Source: Mikania micrantha
Lineage: Eukaryota; Streptophyta; Magnoliopsida; Asterales; Asteraceae
Assembly (NCBI GenBank): GCA_009363875.1
Contig: CM018680.1
Coordinates: 11,601,625 to 11,665,624, forward strand
Direction: 5' to 3'
Length of the DNA: 64,000 nucleotides
The notes beneath the pieces were generated by a model that ran no database searches, was not told where the DNA came from, and saw only the letters and a program-made list of their open reading frames with translations. Shown here in pieces: positions 59,608 through 64,000 of this stretch. Numbering within the stretch: the first letter of the stretch is position 1; every line of letters begins with the position of its first letter. The position numbers and the translations under genes are program-made.

Positions 59608-61924
59608 AGCTTGGTGTTCCTGAGTGGGTTGGCTCTGTAATATGCCACCAATAAGCCATTTTGATACGCCACTTCATGAAAACCTTCATTTTTGGATATT
59701 TTGGCCTTCCAAACACCATTCCTTAGCCACCCTTTGATTCTTGGACATCAAACACTCATATTCTTTGCCCGAAAACCTGCAAATCATCAAAACACACAAC
59801 AATCACCATATTCCATGTATTTAACTCATAATAACGCATCATTACGCACCTAAATCACATGAAATTACCCAAACCATCAATCACCTCCCCTCTTCACCAA
59901 TCATTCTCATTTCTCTAACCAAGACACTCAATCTCTCTTTTCTCTCCCTCCCATACGTCTCTCTCCCTCTATATTTCTCTCTCTCTTTTGGCTCACACAT
60001 ACACACCACAGTCAACATTTCTAATTCTTTCAAACACTCTCTTGCTCCTCTCTTCAATCTAAACGACTCCAGCCCCTTTTCAACTCTATTTTGAAGCTTT
60101 CAAGTGTCCAAGAATCCAAGATACAAGCCTAGGTTCAAGTCATACAAGCCCAAGGTGAGTACACAAGTGGTTCAAGTCTGAAACACACTTTTCTTCACGT
60201 TTTTGTACCTTAACATCTATTCTTTCTAATCCATCATCAAGAAATGATTTTAAACAGTAAATAAACTTCATTTAACATCCAAAATTTCGTGGTTTTGATG
60301 CTTGGGTCAAAACTCTTGCATGCAACAAGGTTGCATGTACACAAGATGAGTTTTTGAGCCCAAAACCGAACATCTATGTATTTTTGCTTCTACTTCTGGT
60401 TAGCCACAACTTAAAACTAGTTTTGAACGTATCATTATTCATAAAAATCATGGGTCTTGAACCTCTAATTGAAACCCTTACATGCAACAAGGTTGCATGC
60501 ACAAAAACATGGTTTTCACCACAATCACCATCATCTATGCACCTCTAATGGTTCCTAAACCATATCTATTATTTTTAACTATCTCTACAGCCTCTAACCT
60601 TCTGGAGACAGCAGCCCCACACATAAGTTCGGTTGAGCAACGATCAAGACAAAGAAACACCGAAAAAGGGTATCATCCTAACTAGTTTAGTAAGTTTTAC
60701 ACGCATAGTTTGCATCTAACACTTGTATTATCACATGAAAACTTATAAAATATAAAACACATGTAATATAAGTTAAAATGAGTAAAAGGATCTGAACATA
60801 AAAAGTAACATAATGCATGCAACGTCTTGTACGTTAAAAACGGACATAACGCGTTAAAATCTCAAAAACCGACACAAACCGTACATGCATGACTTCAAAC
60901 ATTCCAGAAGTTAAAAACATATTAAATGATGTTAAAAATAACACGGTTTAAGCTTAAAACCATTGTATTACCGAACCGACGTGTTCAAAACTACTAAAAC
61001 GGTTTATTTTTGTGCATATATAATTTCAGCAAATTTTGTAAGTTTATTTATGATAAATAGTATATAATATCATATTTTAATGAGTTATGGTGATTAAAAT
61101 GACTAACAACGTATTTTATGTAAAACTAGCTACGAAACCGACATCTTTAAATTGTTAAATGACATAGTCTTGAGCTATAACTTATTTTTGAAATATTACA
61201 GAATATATACAAGTAAACATATATAAAATAATGTTATAAAAATATTTGAGATGATAGGAAATACGAAAAACTCTTTAAAAGCGAAACCACGTACATAACC
61301 GACACGCGAAATGCGTAAAGACGGGTTTTTATATATATGCAAGCCAATAACTATTTAGACCAGAATATTAAACTTAATATATTATATATATAATGAAAAT
61401 ATAATTTTTAAAACTTATGGGCTGCAACTATTTATTTAAAATGGATAAAAACCGCGTTATGGGCATTACCGGCCCAATTAGCCCACTAAGTAAAATGAAG
61501 TATTTCTAATCAATAGATTTATTAATACATAGTCTATTTTGAATATTTGAACAAGTATATACTTATTTGGACAAATTATGATTTATAAACGTATTGTTGG
61601 GCTTTAAATGTGTTGACGGGCCCAATAGGCCCAATAGTAACCTTACATGTAAAAATAACTTAAAGCCCAATTGTTAACCTATCTAGTTTATTAAATTATT
61701 AGTATTTGTATACTATAACCATGTTAAAAATCTAATTACATGCATACAAGATGTTACGTAAATGTTATAACTTACAAAACATATAAAATGGGCCCGAGTA
61801 AAGTATGACACTAGCAACTAAGTCTAATCTTAGCAACACGTTTAAACATAGGTATACACCTATCCAGAAAAGGCAAACACTTGGAATATTCAACTCACTA
61901 CTCGGTTTGCAAACCGTAACCTCG

Positions 61925-62414
61925 GTGAGTTTTCGTGCAAACATTTCCCTTCTTTACTATTTTTTGGGATGAAATGCATGCTACTAAAACGTTTTATGTG
62001 TACTAATGTTTGAGACTAGTTACTTCCCTTATTGTTATCCCTTTTTTAGAGCACACCATTAACCCTAGTTGGGGCCATTAGTATTATGGGTAGCGCTATC
62101 TGAGAAACCCTCACACACAGTGGTCTCCCCACTGAGATTGGCAAATCGTCGTGGCATAATTACTAATTATTTTTATTAGTTCATTAATAGGAAATTAACT
62201 ACGCAGGGACGGAACGCCGGCATATGGTCTTGTTGCGAGATCATATGGGTGGTGCAGGATTGACTGTGCGACTTGAACATTGTACACGAACGAACAAACT
62301 ATTGTTATCTTTGTTTATTACAAAGAATACAAACTGTTTACTTATTAAATGTTTTTAACTGCTCGAGCTCACCAGCTTTATGCTGACCCAAACTCTTTTA
62401 AGCATGTATTTCAG
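61925..62414 (+). other. Putative LTR leader intron (57985-62423 region)
   Basis: The 5' site is cctcg|gtgagttt and the 3' site gtatttcag|gacg. ctcaccagctttatgctgac lies 28-43 nt before the 3' site. cagc (62373-62376) pairs with gctg (62382-62385). Confidence 0.5.
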
Positions 62415-62423
62415 GACGTTAAA

Positions 62424-64000
62424 TGTAACATCAGTGCCGGAACTATACCGGAACAGTGATATCAAACAGTAACATGAACAATAATCAGGTACGAACTATA
62501 TACATTTCAGTGCATTTCATATTCATGTCAATTATCATTATCATTGGGTGTTATCATATAGCAAATTCAGAACTATTTCAGAGAAACAAAATTCATAACT
62601 ATGGTTCATTAGTCAGATAATTATCTGGCAACACAGAACCATCGTGTGATTATGTGTTAGGATTTTATTATGTATAAACGTATGTGAGGCTTTATAGAAC
62701 AAAACAACACGGATGTCGTTACGAGAATGCTAAATTGGCGGATTATTCGTATAGGTGACGATCTGTACGAATATATCTGAAAGTTTAACGTTCTGAATGA
62801 TATCCGATAACTAGAAAACTATATTGAAAAGTATAGTTATCGTCGTGTTCGTATGAGTGACGATTCGAATGAATACGCGCGACGACCGTACGATTCAATT
62901 TAAACAGTAAATTAATATTTTAAAATTTTAAAATAAATAAAAGATATTAGTTAATTTACTAGGAATAACCACTTAAAATAAATCTATAAATCTTATTTTT
63001 ATAACCGAGCGTTTCGTTTTGGAAAACTACAAGGAACCGGCATTTTACGCTAAACCGAACGAGACCGAACAACCGGGTATTTTTATAATCCTTTAATGAG
63101 GTCATTTATGGCCCAACCACCACCACCAGCCTATCTCCCACACAATTTTCGTCACGCTCATTCTCTCTCTAATTCTCTCTCTAGAACCCAACTTCTCTCT
63201 AAGATTTGGAGCTCGTTTCTAGTCGGATTCAAGCATAGCCGGTGCCAAAACGATCCTCTCATCACGTAGATTTCGGAAGTACAAGGGATCTAGTCTTTCA
63301 TCCGACGAATTCGGGGTAAATTTCAGTTAAAGTTTCGGTTTTAATAAGTATCACGAAACCTTGTGTTTTTGTTGTTTACACCGACTTATACACCTAGAAA
63401 ACCCTAGGATAATCACTTGCACATAACCAGTAGAGTCCAGGTACTAACTATAACAGGTAGGGACAAACATGGAGGGGTTGAGAGCTGAGTAATGTACAGG
63501 TTCGCGAGCATCACTGTGACTAAATCTTCCCCGAAGTGGCGAACCTGTTAGAGCCGAACCTGTAGCCTGCAACGAACCCTGTAGCCACTGCCGAACCTAT
63601 TGGTTGCCTTAGCCGAACCTTGGAGGATGCGAACCTAATGTCTCTATGGCAGAACCCCTTTGAGAACCCACGAACTTGCATGGCCGAACCATGGCCATGC
63701 AAAGCTCTTAGCCGCCGAAGCTAACGGCCGAACCTTAAGGATTCGTTGGAGATAGAGTGCTAGCCAAACCCTTACACGAACCAATGATGGGACGAACCTG
63801 GATTCTTCCTGATACGGACGAACCTTCACTGTGAGCACTTAGCCGAACCTAGGGTTTCTTCCTGGCCGAACCCTCCCTTAGATGGCAGCGAACCCTGTGT
63901 TTATTTTGGGAGTTAGCCGAACCGACTTCACACATAAAGGTTCGCTGATCCCATGTACAAAAACCTTAGCTCTTGACAACAAAATGGTAATCTTAGGGTG
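62424..64000 (+). mobile_element. Start of a long LTR, cut by the window end
   Basis: Begins TGTAACATCAGTGCC, comparable to TGTGACATCCAGTACC of the 49720 solo LTR. It shares blocks with it (tatcgtcgtgttcg, gacgat..gaatacgcgcg), a TATA at about 63082 (ttttataatc), a CT-rich leader (63160-63200) and the gccgaacct array (63499-63947) at similar distances. A diverged relative of that family. The frames at 63520-63838 are repeat artefacts. Confidence 0.6.
63499..63947 (+). repeat. Dispersed gccgaacct array, copy 2
   Basis: About 14 matches to gccgaacc(t) or cgaacct plus aggttcg inversions, about 400 bp downstream of the TATA, as in the 49720 solo LTR. The spacers between copies are not conserved. 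Confidence 0.7.

Larger units (their letters stand above)
57985..62423 (+). mobile_element. Older long-LTR sequence, probably continuing from 30524
   Basis: There is no gene. (TA)n at 58127-58153 and further tatg/tata-rich sequence to about 58650 precede minus-strand LTR-like sequence (about 58690-59850) that holds its own palindromes and TATA. A CT-rich leader follows (59935-60060), then a strong 5' splice-like site (cccaag|gtgagt, 60155) and an intron module (61925-62414) like those in the other LTRs. It is cut at 62424 by the start of another LTR. The exact structure is unresolved. Confidence 0.4.

Noticed and set aside
62440..62475. gtgatatcaaacag as a primer-binding site
   Set aside because: It lacks the tggtatcagagc core and lies just inside the start of an LTR, not after its end.

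Overview
The window is nuclear DNA from a flowering plant, most likely an asterid and probably Asteraceae. The basis is very high retrotransposon content, Ty3 elements with 2-4 kb LTRs, and a Ty1/copia element with a long extra 3' ORF of a kind I associate with daisy-family genomes. The family assignment is inference. I see no rRNA or tRNA genes, CRISPR arrays or bacterial features. Only one host gene is near-complete, an F-box-associated (FBA) protein at 1301-2287, and its F-box is damaged.

From 1 to 20.3 kb the window holds this gene followed by gene-poor DNA full of small mobile elements. Several have precise boundaries and target-site duplications (TSDs): hAT-type MITEs at 5244-5539 and 16061-16876, a Mutator-like element at 7939-8992, a tRNA-derived SINE at 15661-15892 (minus strand), and a solo LTR at 10914-12626. 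Three foldback MITEs sit end to end in (TA)n tracts at about 3864-5595. Shards of host genes occur: an EMSY-like ENT-domain exon at 13779-13993, a riboflavin-enzyme (RIBA-like) motif at 16877-16945, and a 45-bp piece of the F-box gene pasted at 6267-6311.

From 20.3 to 29.1 kb lies a decayed plus-strand Ty3 (chromovirus-like) element. It has a 2.9 kb 5' LTR, a primer-binding site, an acidic coiled-coil ORF0, gag (apparently with a 94-nt intron), pol with many stop codons, and only 67 bp of 3' LTR.

From 30.4 to 58 kb is a nested stack. An older LTR-like sequence is interrupted by a minus-strand Ty1/copia element (30525-57984). The copia element is itself interrupted by a nearly intact young Ty3 element (35947-45341, TSD ttagt, LTRs almost identical) and by a 4.4 kb solo LTR (49720-54090). 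From 58 kb to the end there is more old LTR sequence and the start of another LTR (62424 to beyond the window) related to the 49720 solo LTR.

Two patterns cut across these elements. First, five dissimilar LTR sequences each contain a likely leader intron (5' site GTGAGT or GTACGG, 3' site ending CAG) with a CTCAC-plus-stem-loop just before the 3' splice site. The stem changes in a compensatory way between families (CAAC/GTTG versus CAGC/GCTG). Second, most promoters of these elements have a family-specific short palindrome repeated just upstream of a TATA box: TCGCGGTACGCGA, TCATTCGGCGAATGA or GGCGTATGATACGCC. Two unrelated-looking LTRs keep four copies at identical 32/47/32-bp spacing. These are the most interesting signals in the window.
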